From Stramonita haemastoma (taxonomy: Eukaryota > Mollusca > Gastropoda > Neogastropoda > Muricidae): a stretch of 64,000 nt of DNA. Numbering within the stretch: position 1 is the first letter of the stretch; each line of letters starts with the position of its first letter. A program made the position numbers and the translations under genes. Shown piece by piece: positions 22,820 to 39,659 of this stretch. Under the pieces are notes generated by a model. The model saw nothing but the letters and a program-made list of their open reading frames with translations, ran no database searches and was not told the DNA's origin. The DNA lies in assembly GCA_030674155.1 (NCBI GenBank), contig CM060325.1, positions 48,938,441 to 49,002,440 on the forward strand, given 5' to 3'.

Positions 22820-23890
22820 TGAAAAAAATTCACCTCATTTAGCCGGATTGAACTCAAGAGGCTCAGAAAATTCAGTATTTTTTTCTCATCAAAATAAATA
22901 AAATGCTACTCCCTAAAAATATGCCTGTTCTGACAGAACTTAAACACAGACACACATTGAATTAGTAATACTAATAAATCTACATGACAATATGAATGCT
23001 AGCTTCAAACAGATTATCATCGATTACTAGATCTACAAAAAAACAACAACAACCCACCATAACATAGTATGCAAGTGCTGTACATAAGTCACCTAGATAC
23101 TTTCATTTCTCTCATGGATAATAACAATAATTATGATAACAGCATGTCAACATACTCATAGTCATAGCCTAGCACTGCTTCATGATAAGACAAAATGCAA
23201 AACAAATAGCCTCCAACCATTGATGTCAAATCATACATGTATGTATGTGAACAGCCATACTCTTACCAGTTACCTACATGTATATCAAACACACAGCCGG
23301 TTTGTATTTCCACCTCCTCCATGACTGAAACACAACTCTACTCCCTCACCGTCGACAAGAAAAAGCAAATATTGCCATCAGAAATTCCTTTGAAGGGCAC
23401 AAAAAAAACCCAACAGAGAAAGAAGCCATTTCACAATCGCGAATTCAACCGGCAAGTAGCCTAGCTGCAAACTGCCTGACATGTCCTGTTTCTTTTGTTA
23501 GTCAGCTAGTCAGTCACGCTCCGTGACTCTCAGGTGTGTAAACAATTAAACTGGAGTTAAAAACTACTTCTTCACCCTGTAGTATCCTCTAGCCTGTGTG
23601 TGACAGGACGTGGAGTTTTTTTCCGACTAAAACAAACACTTTGTCCACACACCATTCTTTTTCTTCCCACTGGGCTTCAACATAAAAAAGGTACAGGTAT
23701 CTAGACTAGGCTTATCCTTCACAGCACAAGCTGGCTGTCGGCAATCTTATCATCAACCGAGCAGACCTATGTAAACAAACGGGGGTGTGGCACACGGCAC
23801 GAACACCTTTCCTTTCATTTGTACCGCTGAATTACTTGCTGCCTGCAGACAAACTATGTATTGGGAGGGAGAGAAAACACAGTCCTACAA
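22820..23890. other. No gene seen
   Basis: Moderately AT-rich unique-looking DNA. No splice-flanked frame is convincing on either strand. Confidence 0.4.
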
Positions 23891-23894
23891 CACA

Positions 23895-23921
23895 GAGAGA
23901 GAGGGGGGGGGAGGAGAGGAG

Positions 23922-24015
<94 letters not shown>

Positions 24016-24058
24016 TGAGGAGAGAGAGGGAGAGAAGAGAGAGAAGAGAGAGAGAGAG
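23895..24058. repeat. (GA)n array
   Basis: Long GA run with GGAGAGA interruptions at its 3' side. Confidence 0.95.
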
Positions 24059-24449
24059 GTAGTTGTGGGAGTGATGAATTGAGAGAATAGACAAGACAGA
24101 CAAGAAAAGGAGGGTTTTGATTGATTGTGTTATTATTTGTTATACTGCCACTACTGGTTCTAGTACTGTCAGCCTATTGCCAAATGACAGCTGCTCAAGT
24201 CTGTCTGCTTCTCTTGAGTGGTGCATTGCGCAATTCATGTGCAGCTCATGTATATAATATATCACACACTGCACATGTTTTGGGTATTACAAAACAACAA
24301 AGTAACTTAAGAATAACAACAACAAAAAGAAATTTTCTTTCGTTCATCACCTTAGATGTGTGTTGGGTTACCTGTTTATTGGCTTATTAACAAATTTTTT
24401 TGCTTATTTTAATTTTATTTGGGCTTCTCATTTAGAATTGCTGTGGTGT

Positions 24450-24452
24450 GTG

Positions 24453-24502
<50 letters not shown>

Positions 24503-24568
24503 TAGTGTGTGTGTTGTGAAGGGTATGTGTGTGTTATGTAGGATATGTGTGTATGTATGTTGTGTGTG

Positions 24569-24611
<43 letters not shown>

Positions 24612-24615
24612 GGGG

Positions 24616-24665
<50 letters not shown>
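24450..24665. repeat. (GT)n array, several blocks
   Basis: Three GT blocks separated by TGTTGTG and TATGTAGG variants. Confidence 0.95.
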
Positions 24666-24667
<2 letters not shown>

Positions 24668-25020
24668 AAGAGCAAGATTGAAGTGTGAGGTTAATCAGTT
24701 TAAAGAGCAAAGAATAATGAAGGTGAAGGTTAATCATGTTTTTGCATGTGTAATGAAACATGATATTATGGTTGATATATGAAGAGGGTTTTTTGGGGGG
24801 GGGGGTTCATTTTGTGCACATTTAGCACTGTGTGGTAGGTGCATGAATGTCGTTGGTAATGCATGCAGTCACAGACATGAATGTATGGTCATGTTTGGGC
24901 ACATATACACAATGTATGATACACAAACACGATAAAACTGAACAGTTTTTAGCTAATGAAAAGACTTGTTTTTAAACAAAGATTTACAAAAATACTAATG
25001 CACACACTGAGTCCACAAAT

Positions 25021-25061
25021 ATTCTCTCTCTCTTTCTCCCTCCCTCTCTCTCTTTCTCACC

Positions 25062-25125
<64 letters not shown>
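25021..25125. repeat. (CT)n(CA)n microsatellite
   Basis: Short CT-rich part with CCCT variants followed by about 30 CA units. Confidence 0.9.
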
Positions 25126-25127
<2 letters not shown>

Positions 25128-25520
25128 AATATACACACAGCTTTGAATTTATGCAAAGCTTTTGAAGAAAGTGATGTTACGAAATCCTAAGGTTGTTTTT
25201 TCCTGCATATTCTATTATTCTAGCTGTGGATTTGTTTTGCATGTCTGTTACATATCTGTGTACTTTCCAGGTTTCTTCAATTAAATTTTCTGTTTTCACC
25301 CTAAATGTTAGCACAATGAAACTGAGATTCTGTAATGAAACACACATACCATAATATGTCTTGTACATGTGTGAATGAATCATGATGCATACCATTGTAC
25401 ATGTATATTTGGTAAAAATTAACACATTTTTTAGTAGGCCAACATGTAGAATGCATGCATACTACCTTGTACACATATTCAAAATCCATCAATCTTATGT
25501 GAACAGGACAGCTGTGATAA

Positions 25521-25522
<2 letters not shown>

Positions 25523-25618
<96 letters not shown>

Positions 25619-25620
25619 TT
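25523..25620. repeat. (AT)n microsatellite
   Basis: Nearly pure AT over about 95 bp. Confidence 0.95.
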
Positions 25621-25860
25621 ACAATGATGGATGACACAATCAACCTGCAATCAGTATGGTTTGCTATGTATAGATTTCATGACACAATCAATCTGAAAAA
25701 CAGCATGTTTTCTGATATGGATGACACAATCAACCTTTATGACACAATCAACCTACATGGTTTCTGAAAGGATGACACGATCGACCAATATGGTTTGTGA
25801 TATGGATGAGACAATCAACCTACATGGTCTGTAATTTTCACAATCAACCTGCAATCCAGG
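25620..25860. repeat. Degenerate repeat with ATGACACAATCAACCT core
   Basis: The core atgacacaatcaacct occurs about seven times in 240 bp, alternating with tatggtttgtgatatgg-like segments at irregular spacing. Confidence 0.75.
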
Positions 25861-25949
25861 ACAGGGATGGGCTCTGCAAGGTTCAACTTGCCCTAGATTA
25901 ACTGGATGAACATGAACATGAGCCAGCGCCAATGACTCCTGAACTAAGC

Positions 25950-26290
25950 AAAGATATTTTTATTTTATTTTATTCTTTTACATCAAGGATAATGGAATAA
26001 GCACTCATGTGCTTTTTTCATCCAGTCCCCATGTGTATGCAGTTGTGTAAATCTTGTCATCTGTTCCCACTGGCACACAATGGCCTACTTTACGAAAAGC
26101 GGAACAGGATTTAACGTGTGCACAAGATGTTCTGCGTGCTTTGCACTCAGGGTCTTGGTTTACAGTCTCATCCGAAAGACTTTTGTTGAGAGTGGAGTCA
26201 GCACTGATGTTAACTCCAGGAGAAAAATCTCCTCGACTGGGAATCGAACTGGGGTCATCAAATTGCCAGCACAATGTTCTGATTGACAGA
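25950..26290 (-). mobile_element. SINE family B, near full length
   Basis: Reverse complement: head region near 26290, B box gttcgattccc, ggagttaacatcagtgctga, gcagaacatcttgtgcac, then the usual 3' block and AAAATAAAAT tail. Confidence 0.88.
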
Positions 26291-26299
26291 CAAGAAGAG

Positions 26300-27524
26300 A
26301 GACTATCCAAGATAATATGGAAGTCCTGTTTGGTTTAACTCACTGGCACCCTGTTGTGGCTTTAAGTATGACACTTACTACACCCAAAACGCTAAATTGT
26401 AGAGCAGTAGGTACTACATTTTTTTTACAAAAAGGGAAACTACTCATGCAGCAAACCTAATTAGTCTCCGTTCAAATGAGTTCCTTCCCTTTCACTGTTT
26501 TATCAAAATTAAAAATTTTTTTAGTTTTATTTCGAGGATAATGGAACAGGCATCCATATGCATTATTTATTAATTTTTGAAACATCCAGTCCCTGTGTGA
26601 ATGCATTCATGGTGTGTGACATCAATGTGATGTTCTTCTGGATTAGCTGATGGATATAAATTTAAAAATCTTGTTGGGATAAGCCTCTGTGTGTGTGTTA
26701 CTGTGTGACAAAAGTTTTTGTTTTTTTAGCATTCACCGACTTCCTTTAACTTAAGGCAAACAAGGGGGAGGGTAAGAGCTATGGGCAAATTTCTCTGGAA
26801 ATCCTAAAAGTATTTGAAATAAACTTTACCAATGATATATAATGTCATTTAAATGTTTACTTTTAGCAATGTGAGAGTGATATAATATAATCTTTTAAAA
26901 TATGGCCTAAAGAGTGCATCACAGTTTTGTTGAGATGTGAAATAGACTGCAACTCCTTTGAGTTAAGACTACTAGGGACGGCTATGCTCTGTGTTCTTTG
27001 CAGATGTAGTTTTGCTTCAATCAGGTCCGAGAGATACACCTCATACATGTATTTATAAAATACAAGCAGTATTGTCAGGTTAAATTCAGCAACACACTTG
27101 CTTAGTTTTATTCATATTTGTTCTGCTAATTATCCTTGACAAAAGTATATTGCTCTCAATATTTTTCCATCCTACTGGGTCTAAAGCTTGAGCACTCAAA
27201 TCTTGGCACAGCTGACCAAAGTGAAAGTCTTAACAATCCGACAAATGTAATCGTGTGTGTGGTGGGGGGGAGGGGGGGGGGTCTTTCATCAGCTGATAAA
27301 GTTATATAATTCAGTAAATTAAATACATGGAGAACAGACACATGTAGACCTATGTACATAATAATGCAACACACTTGCACAGTACTCATTATCAAAAACT
27401 AATTAGTGAAAAAGAAATATATTCAAACAGAATATTGAGAATAATGTTAAAAAAGAGAAAAGGATGAGAAAGAAGGAATCTGTAACAGTGTAAGAAAACA
27501 GTTAGGCAAATACATTATATTAAC

Positions 27525-27530
<6 letters not shown>
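26300..27530. other. No gene seen; a decayed SINE B tail
   Basis: A weak family B tail lies at 26520-26600 (cgaggataatggaacaggc). The remainder is AT-rich with nothing recognisable; (AATA)n begins near 27530. Confidence 0.45.
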
Positions 27531-27558
<28 letters not shown>

Positions 27559-27764
27559 TTAATAATAATTTAATAAAGATAACTTCAGTGGGTCTACTGT
27601 GTGTGCGTGTGTGAGTTTGAGTGTGTTGTTCTCTTTATAAAAATATAAACTATTCAGTCTTTTTGTGTCTAGCAGTATTTTGCCTAGTACACATGTATTC
27701 AAATGGATGGGACAGCTCAGTGGTCAGAGCACTCACTTTCCCCAAGGTAAGGTTAATCAACCAA

Positions 27765-27818
27765 TCAAATTCTTTTACTTTGAGGATAATAAATAAGCAC
27801 CCATGTGCTTTCTTTCTT

Positions 27819-27853
<35 letters not shown>

Positions 27854-28295
27854 TCTAATCCCCACCCTTATCAGGGATAACATAATATAAAAAACCCAAC
27901 CTCTAACTTAGTAACTAAAAAAAAAAAGCAGCATCCAGCACGGTTACAAATTGGATTTTATCTATTTTATTCTTATATATCCAGGATAATGGAATAAGCA
28001 TTCATGTGCTTCTTTACATTCAGTCCCTGTGTGTATGCAGTTTTGTAAATATCATCTGTTCCCACCTGCACACAATGGCCTACTCTTACCACAAGGAAAC
28101 AGGATTTAACCTGTGGGCAAGATTTCTGCTGTGTGTTTGTACATGGGGCCTGGTTTATAGTCTTATCCAAGGACTTTTGGGGGAGTGGAGTCAGTGCTGG
28201 TGTTAACTCCAGGAGAAAAATCTCCTCCACCGGGAATCGAACCGGGTCGTCATATCGCGAACGCAATGTTCTGACCACTAGGCTACCCCGTCCCC
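27765..28295 (-). mobile_element. SINE family B: fragment plus near-full copy
   Basis: 27765-27865 is a tail fragment with an expanded poly-T. 27950-28295 is a near-complete minus-strand copy with B box gttcgattccc and a head ending gtagcctagtggtcagaaca on the minus strand. Confidence 0.85.
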
Positions 28296-28299
28296 GTTG

Positions 28300-28560
28300 G
28301 GCACCTTGGGTTCTGTACAGTCCTCCCAGCTGTAGATGGGTAGGCTACCTGCACTCTTTAGGGTCAGGGAAGGTAAAGCAGCGAGGGGGAGGAGACGGGC
28401 GCCGCCCTCAATATGCTGGCCCCTAGAGAAACCGGGATAAGCACCGGCCTGATGAACATTAGGCTCAGGACAGACTTTAACTTTTAACTAGAGAAGCTGA
28501 GGTCTCCGATGCCTAGCTCCCCTACGACCACGTACTGGCATAGGTTATAGGACACCTTTA
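28300..28560 (-). repeat. Family R repeat split by a 5'-truncated SINE A
   Basis: Family R sequence (atatgctggcccctagagaa ... gctgaggtctccgatgcc) is interrupted by the last ~57 bp of family A (gataagcaccggcctgatga to ctttaacttttaa). CTAGAGAA at 28423-28430 and 28488-28495 is the target duplication. Confidence 0.8.
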
Positions 28561-28912
28561 ACCCCCCCCCCCCCTCCCCTTAGTTTATTATATTTTTTAC
28601 CTTACACATTCAAACAACACAACAACTCAGATTTGGACCCCATTGAGCATGAGCGACACCGTTTGAGTATTTTAAGATCACTAAAAAGTAAAATTTAAAA
28701 ACAATTCCACTCCGAACTTCAGACTTCAGACGAGAGTCCATACCACATCCACCTTGTACCAGGACTCTCTTGTCCCCCACGCCATGCACAGGCAAAGGGC
28801 AGTTGTTTTTTTCCCCACAACACTTATTCCCAAGATTGCAACATTCATTACCGCACAGAGCTTATGTCTTCATATCAAATGTATTATGCGTGCGATCGAT
28901 AGGCCTACCTGC

Positions 28913-29060
28913 GTCATTTGAAAGGTGGCATTTGTGGTCACTTCCTCCCAAAGCAGACGACATTTTTCATGATGACAAGTATACGTAGAGTAGCGGCGCA
29001 CAGTTTCACTTTCTTTTCTCTGCACATAATTTGCGATCTTTGATCTCTTACTCTTTCCAC
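28913..29060 (-). CDS. Candidate exon upstream of the minus-strand gene
   Basis: The minus strand has a clean donor ATGACGCAG|gtaggc at 28914/28913, preceded by an open frame (EKCRLLWEEVTTNATFQMTQ). Phase 0 would join VGHDRATMDD of the exon at 20916. There is no clear acceptor or start and no known motif, so this is speculative. Confidence 0.25.
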
Positions 29061-29141
29061 AACTCTCTCTCTCTTTTCTGCCACCACGCACGCACGCACG
29101 CATTCACACATGCATGCACAATAAATAAAATAAAAAACAAA

Positions 29142-29142
<1 letters not shown>

Positions 29143-29182
<40 letters not shown>
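29143..29182. repeat. (CA)n microsatellite
   Basis: About 20 CA units. Confidence 0.85.
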
Positions 29183-29186
<4 letters not shown>

Positions 29187-29319
29187 ACATGTGGGCACAC
29201 ACACGCGGGCGCACACACATGAATGGGGAAACAATATAAAATCCATGATTAGTCGGCTTCATTTTTCATCTCTGTGCCTCCGTACAAAAAAATCCAAAAA
29301 ATTGACTTATAAAAAGCAT

Positions 29320-30055
29320 TCAAAAGACAAATATCAATCTATGTTGAAACGAACTAAAACAAATGAGGATTAAAAAAAAACAACAAAGATAAAAACAAAC
29401 TCAAGACAGTACAACATAAGCACAAGTCATACAGACAAATAATGAAAATACAAAATAACAAGGGTGAGAATAATAACAAAACAGCCAAATGTAAGGTAGC
29501 TTCGAGCATAAAGGTGGACTTACAATTTGTCCATCAGAAATTTCTTTGAAACCTTCTTAACGCTTGTTTTGAAGGAGCTGATGTATAAAAAAAAAAAGAA
29601 AAGAAAAGAAAAAAAGAAGAAAAGATAGCTTACTCCACATTGTTCTTTCTGAATAATGAAGGTTTGACGTATGGAGATTATTATGGGCCTATGCAAAAAC
29701 AGTCTGTGAGTAGGCCTATTTTATTGACAGCAATTTTTTCAACAATTTTCTTTGGGGCATTTCCGTTTATATATTGCAATACATAGTTACTTGTTGAACT
29801 GATGACTGTCTTGAGTGGAAGAATATATAGTTCTGTGTAGTTGGGTGGTCAGTGTATTGGATTAGTTTGACAGTTCTTTTATGCAGGCAGCTTATATGCT
29901 TTAGATTTGTTTCACTTGCACTATCCCATAAGTTAAAAACATAATTTATAAGAGATAGAATATGTGCGTGAAAGTGTAGCTTTCGCGAATGTAGATTTAG
30001 AAAAATGTTTGATTTTTCTAAGTTGATATAATTTTACTGAGATTTGTTTCCCATG
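29320..30055 (-). mobile_element. LINE 3' end, copy 1
   Basis: Colinear with 30290-31010 on the same strand: tcaagacagta, agtcatacagacaaataat, cagccaaatgtaaggtagct, gtggacttacaatttgtcc. It covers the 3' UTR and the last codons of the reverse-transcriptase ORF and is more decayed than copy 2. Confidence 0.8.
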
Positions 30056-30071
30056 TGTGCGTGCATGCGCG

Positions 30072-30097
30072 TGGTGCGTGCGTGCGTGCGTGCGTGC

Positions 30098-30180
<83 letters not shown>
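30072..30180. repeat. (CGTG)n(GT)n microsatellite between two LINE copies
   Basis: Five GTGC units followed by about 40 GT units, exactly between the two LINE 3' ends. Confidence 0.9.
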
Positions 30181-30182
<2 letters not shown>

Positions 30183-32265
30183 GTCAAATCAAGTCAAGTC
30201 AAATCAAGTCAAGTCAAAATTCTCTTTATTGAGGGTAAAAGATTAAGTTTACACAACTTTTTTTTCATCCTGCCTTCACAGAAAAATCAAGAAAATAGAC
30301 TTCTAAAACAATCAAAAACAAATATCAAACTTAGTTGAAAACTACAATAAATAAACAGAATCTCACAAGATCAAACAAACTCAAGACAGTAACATAAACC
30401 CAAGTCATACAGACATATAATAGAAATACAAAATAACATGGATATGAATAACAACAAGCAGCCAAATGTAATGTAGCTTCGGACATAAGGGTGGACTTAC
30501 AATTTGCCCATCAGATGTTTCTTCAAAAGTTTCTTAAGCATTTGTTTTGAAGGAACTGATTTTAGAAAAGGAGGTAGATTATTCCACAATGTTCTTCCTG
30601 AATAGGCAAGGCTTGATTTATAGAGATTATTAGGGCCTGGGCAGAAATAGTCTATGGGTAGGCCTGTTTTTACTGACAGCAAATTTTTCCACGGTTTTCT
30701 TTGGGGCTTTCCCGTTTAATATATTGTGAATACATAGATACTTGTTGAACTGTAGTCTGTCTTAAGTGGAAGAATATCTAGTTCTTTGTATTTGGTGGTG
30801 GTCAGTGTATTAGGATTCAAACCGATTAGTTTCACAGCTCTTTTGTGTAGGCGGTTTATATGCTTCATGTTTGTTTCACTTGCACTATCACATAAGGTAG
30901 AAACATCATTTATAAGAGATAGAATATGTGCGTGAAACAATAGTTTCCGTGACTGTAGATTTAGAAAATGTTTGATTTTTCTAAGTTGATATAATCTTAC
31001 TGAGATTCACTTTCCTAATGTGGCTATGTGATCTGACCAAGACAGATCATTGTCGATTACTGCACCTGGTACTTTGTGTGAGACTACTTCTTCAATTTGT
31101 TGTCCATGTATATAATATATTTGCGCAAATGGAGAACACAATGTCTGTCTTTTTTGCCGGGTGGTTATAAACATAACATTTTGCTTTATTTGAATTAAGA
31201 GACATATGATTGAGTTATGTCCATTAGATAAGTTTATTGTTATCTGCCTGCATATCATTTGGATCATTTGGATCATCGTTGTTACATTGAATTGATGTAT
31301 CATCAGCAAATATTTGACATGAACAATGGATATGCAGAGGTAGGTCATTTATATAAAAAAGAGAAAAGAAGTGGTCATAGTATTGATCCCTGTTGTATTT
31401 CATATTTCACAGGCAATAAGGTTGATATCCTAGGCCCTATTTCAACAAGTTGATGACCATTACTGAGAAATGAGTCTAAAAATGAAATGCTTGGTTGGAG
31501 ATTTTATAGCATTTAATTTTTTGATGAGGAGAGAGTGGCTAATAATCAATGGCTTTACCAAAGTCTAGAAAAAGATTCCTGTAATTTGATTATTATTGAT
31601 ATTCAAAAGACAATGCTCAATTAGTTGTATTAAGGCTGTATGGCAAGAGTGGTTGTCACGAAAGCCTGACTGGTTTTCATTAATTAGATAATATATTTTA
31701 GAATGAGAATGTAAGTGAAATTGTACTTTTTTAAAATGGTTTAGATAGGACTGACAGTATAGATATTGGTCTATAGTTCAATGGATAGGGTCTCCTGATT
31801 TGTGTAAGAGTATTACTTTTGCTCGTTTAAATTTCAATGGGAAATGATTTTGTCAATACACAAGTTAAATATGTGCTTAGGGTATCGTTATAGCATATGC
31901 ACTGATTAAAAAAAATGTACTATCGATTTTGTCAAGGTCTTTTGATCCTGACTGTTTCAATTTGAGCAAGCTATTAAGCACTTCTGTTACTGTATTTGGG
32001 GTATAATAAAATCAGATGAGATGCTCTTTGATGAACAGTATTGTTTTAATTATATCAGCTCGTTTGTTTTGTTTTATCATTTGATATTATAGAGTCAGCA
32101 ATGTTTGCAAAGTGAGAATTCAGGTTTTCTACCGATATTTCTTTATGGCATTTTGGGTGCTATGTCTTGATTTATTAGTTAAGGTATTAATGGCTTTCCA
32201 AATCGCTTTTGGATTCCAGGCTGAAGACAGCAAATCTCGAAAGTGTTTTGTTTTTGGCTTTGCGC
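30181..32265 (-). mobile_element. Non-LTR retrotransposon (Jockey/CR1-like), ~2 kb 3' part
   Basis: The tail is tandem GACTT/GATTT at 30181-30216. Minus-strand reading, with stops and shifts, shows RT motifs in order: NQSGFRDNHSCHTALIQLIE, FLDSFLSNGHQLVEIGPRIS, VKYEIQQGSIL then PLLFSLFYINDLPL, and the catalytic FADDTS near 31300. Next come PGAVIDNDLSWSDHIATLGK and, near the end, SLAYSGRTLWNNLPPFLKS. No 5' part is present; inactive. Confidence 0.85.
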
Positions 32266-32273
32266 TTCATTGT

Positions 32274-32354
<81 letters not shown>

Positions 32355-32378
32355 TGTGGTGTGTGTGTGTGTGTGTGT
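32274..32378. repeat. (GT)n microsatellite
   Basis: About 36 GT units then GTGTGTGGTGT variants, at the upstream edge of the LINE. Confidence 0.95.
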
Positions 32379-32389
32379 GAGTGAACCTC

Positions 32390-33735
32390 GTTGTTTTTTG
32401 TTTTTTGTTTTGTTTTGGTTCCCTCAGCCCAAGATTCACCAATAGTGAGAGATTTGTGTATGTAAACATTGATTTTCCCTATTTTCAGGGTTGCCACTTT
32501 TTTATTAATTTTTTTTTTTTTTAAACTTCGGGGATGTTTAAATACAAAACAGTGATTGATACACTGTTCATGTATTTCTCGTTTTGTCTTCCATTCTTAC
32601 TAGCTCTTGAAATTTCATATTCTTTTTCAAAAGATGGAACATGATTTGACCTGCCTGCAAGGTTGTCTATGCATGGCCCTCTTTAGATTCCGAAAAGCGA
32701 AACACGGAGGAGCTTCCATACACAAACGGCGAAGAACTGTGGCTGCTCGTATAATCAAGTACTTCGGTTTCCTTTACGATACTTGATTGGTAATATTCTG
32801 AAATGGGTTTTCATTGAGTGGTGACTTGAGTCTGTTTGTAAACAAGATGGTGTCGAAATCGAAGTGTTTGTATCTCTACACAGATAACCAGAAAAAAGAA
32901 GACAGGATCAGCGTTTGAAAAATCGACTATAAGGTGGTGATACACTTTTCTTTTCATCCTAAACCAGTCTGCTACAAATTTTACTACGTTTGCAACGTTA
33001 TTACTGAATTTGAATACAGATGTAGGCATTATATATAATATCTTTTGTCCAGATCCGACGCAGTTCCGGCTCCGAGGAAGGGTTTAGAGTGGTAATTGAC
33101 TAGAGGATGAGGGGTGCTGAGGGAGGAGGGGCGAGGGGGAAACATTTAAGCCTCCCACCCCCCACCCAAAATAACAACAACAAACAAACAAATTCCAAAA
33201 CAACAAACTCAAAACAAACCAAAAAACAAGAATCCCAACCCCCAATTAATCCTCCCCTTTACCCCATCTCCCCTCAAACCCAAACAAAACCCCACCAAAC
33301 CCTCCCCCCCCCCCCCTAAAAATAAAGAAAACAGCTACCCCAAACTAAAAGCAACAAAGAAGCCCAAATCACCTGGTTCGTGGGCTTGGTCATTTGATTT
33401 CATTTCATGTTGTTTATAGCTCCACCAACCACAAAAGCCATATCAGGAAGTATGACACTATACATAAATCGTTTGTAGTAAATGTATCTGTGTATCCATC
33501 TATGTCTACCTCTCTCAAGCTTTTATACTATTATGTATATAATAATATATATGTATGTATTATATGCATACATGCAGGCATGTATGTAATTGCCTGTAGA
33601 GAGTACAATCATACACCCCCACGCAACAACATCCCCCTTCCCACACACATACATATCATGTGTGTGTGTCTTCAATTGTGCGTCTGTTTACTTAATGTGA
33701 TATATATTATGCATTATTGTATGTGTTTACACACA

Positions 33736-33784
<49 letters not shown>

Positions 33785-33925
33785 GACCTATATGTAATAT
33801 ATATATATATATTTATTTATATACATATTATTATACATGCATTTTTGTTTTTTACATGATTGTATATATTTTTCTGTCTATTAATCATATAAAGATTGTA
33901 TTTTGTTGAATCTTTCCGTTTGTTT
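32390..33925. other. Upstream region of the DIPK1 gene
   Basis: 32640-33080 is less repetitive and could hold a promoter or first non-coding exon, but nothing specific can be pointed to. 33130-33320 is C/A-rich low complexity. A (CA)n lies at 33731-33780 and AT-rich sequence follows to the acceptor at 33928. Confidence 0.4.
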
Positions 33926-33928
33926 CAG

Positions 33929-38749
<4,821 letters not shown>

Positions 38750-38759
<10 letters not shown>

Positions 38760-39430
38760 CTGAGTCAGTTAGGGCATCAGGGTTTGTTGCGGGGTCAGGG
38801 GAGGGGTGGTGGTGGTCAGGGTTTGTTGAGGGGTCAGGGTTGTGAGTCAAGGGGGTCAGGGTTTGTGGGGTCAGGGTTTGTGAGTCAAGGGTCAGGGTTT
38901 GTGGGGGTCAGGGTTTGCGGGGTTAGGGTTTGTGAGTCAGGGGGTCAGGGTTTGTGGGGTAAGGGTTTGTGAGTCAAGGGCCAGGGTTTGTGGAGTCAGG
39001 TTTGTGAGTCAAAGGTCAGGGTTTGTGGGGTCGGGGTTTGTGAGTCGGGGGTCAGGGTTTGTGGGGTTAGGGTTTGTGAGTCAGGGGTCAGGGCTTGTAG
39101 GGTCAGGGGTCAGGCATTGTGAGCCAGGAGTCAAGTTTTGTGAGTCAGGGAGGTTTTGTGAGGTTCAGTGAGTCAGGGATCAGGGTTTGTGGGTTAAGGG
39201 GTCAGGCTTTGTGGGTCAGGCTTTGTAGGTCAGGGGCGAGGCTTTGTGGGTGAGGGGTCAGGGTTTTTGAGTCAGGGGTCAGGGTTTGTGGGTCAGGCTT
39301 TGTGAGTCAGGGGTTGGGTAAGCCACTTTGTGAGTCAGGGTCAGGGTTTGTCAGTCTGTGGGCAGGGTTTGTGGGCCAAAGGTTAAGTTTTGTGGGTCAA
39401 GGGTCAGGCTTTGTGGGTCAGGGGTCAAAT
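38750..39430. repeat. ~20-bp minisatellite starting at the DIPK1 stop codon
   Basis: The unit is like gggtcagggtttgtgagtca (18-22 bp, many variants), about 30 units. The last codons plus stop, GAGGGTTTGTGACTGAGTCAG with one mismatch to the unit, form its first copy. Confidence 0.9.
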
Positions 39431-39659
39431 CTGTGTAGGATATGGTAGATTAGGGGTGGGATTAGAAGGTGTGGGTTTGAATCTCTGTAGGATATGGTAG
39501 ATCAGGGGAAGGATTAGAAGTAGTGGGTTTTGAATTAGAATCTCAGCAGGGTCAGATAGATTGGGTAGGATTTTGAGGATCTCCCATATCAGCTGAGATG
39601 TAAACCTGCCATTGCCTTGCTCTCTTTCATTAAAAATACTTGGGCACATGCACACCCAC

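Noticed and set aside
33107..33319. Pro/Asn/Thr-rich small protein upstream of DIPK1
   Set aside because: Low-complexity C/A-rich DNA with no splice or start context.
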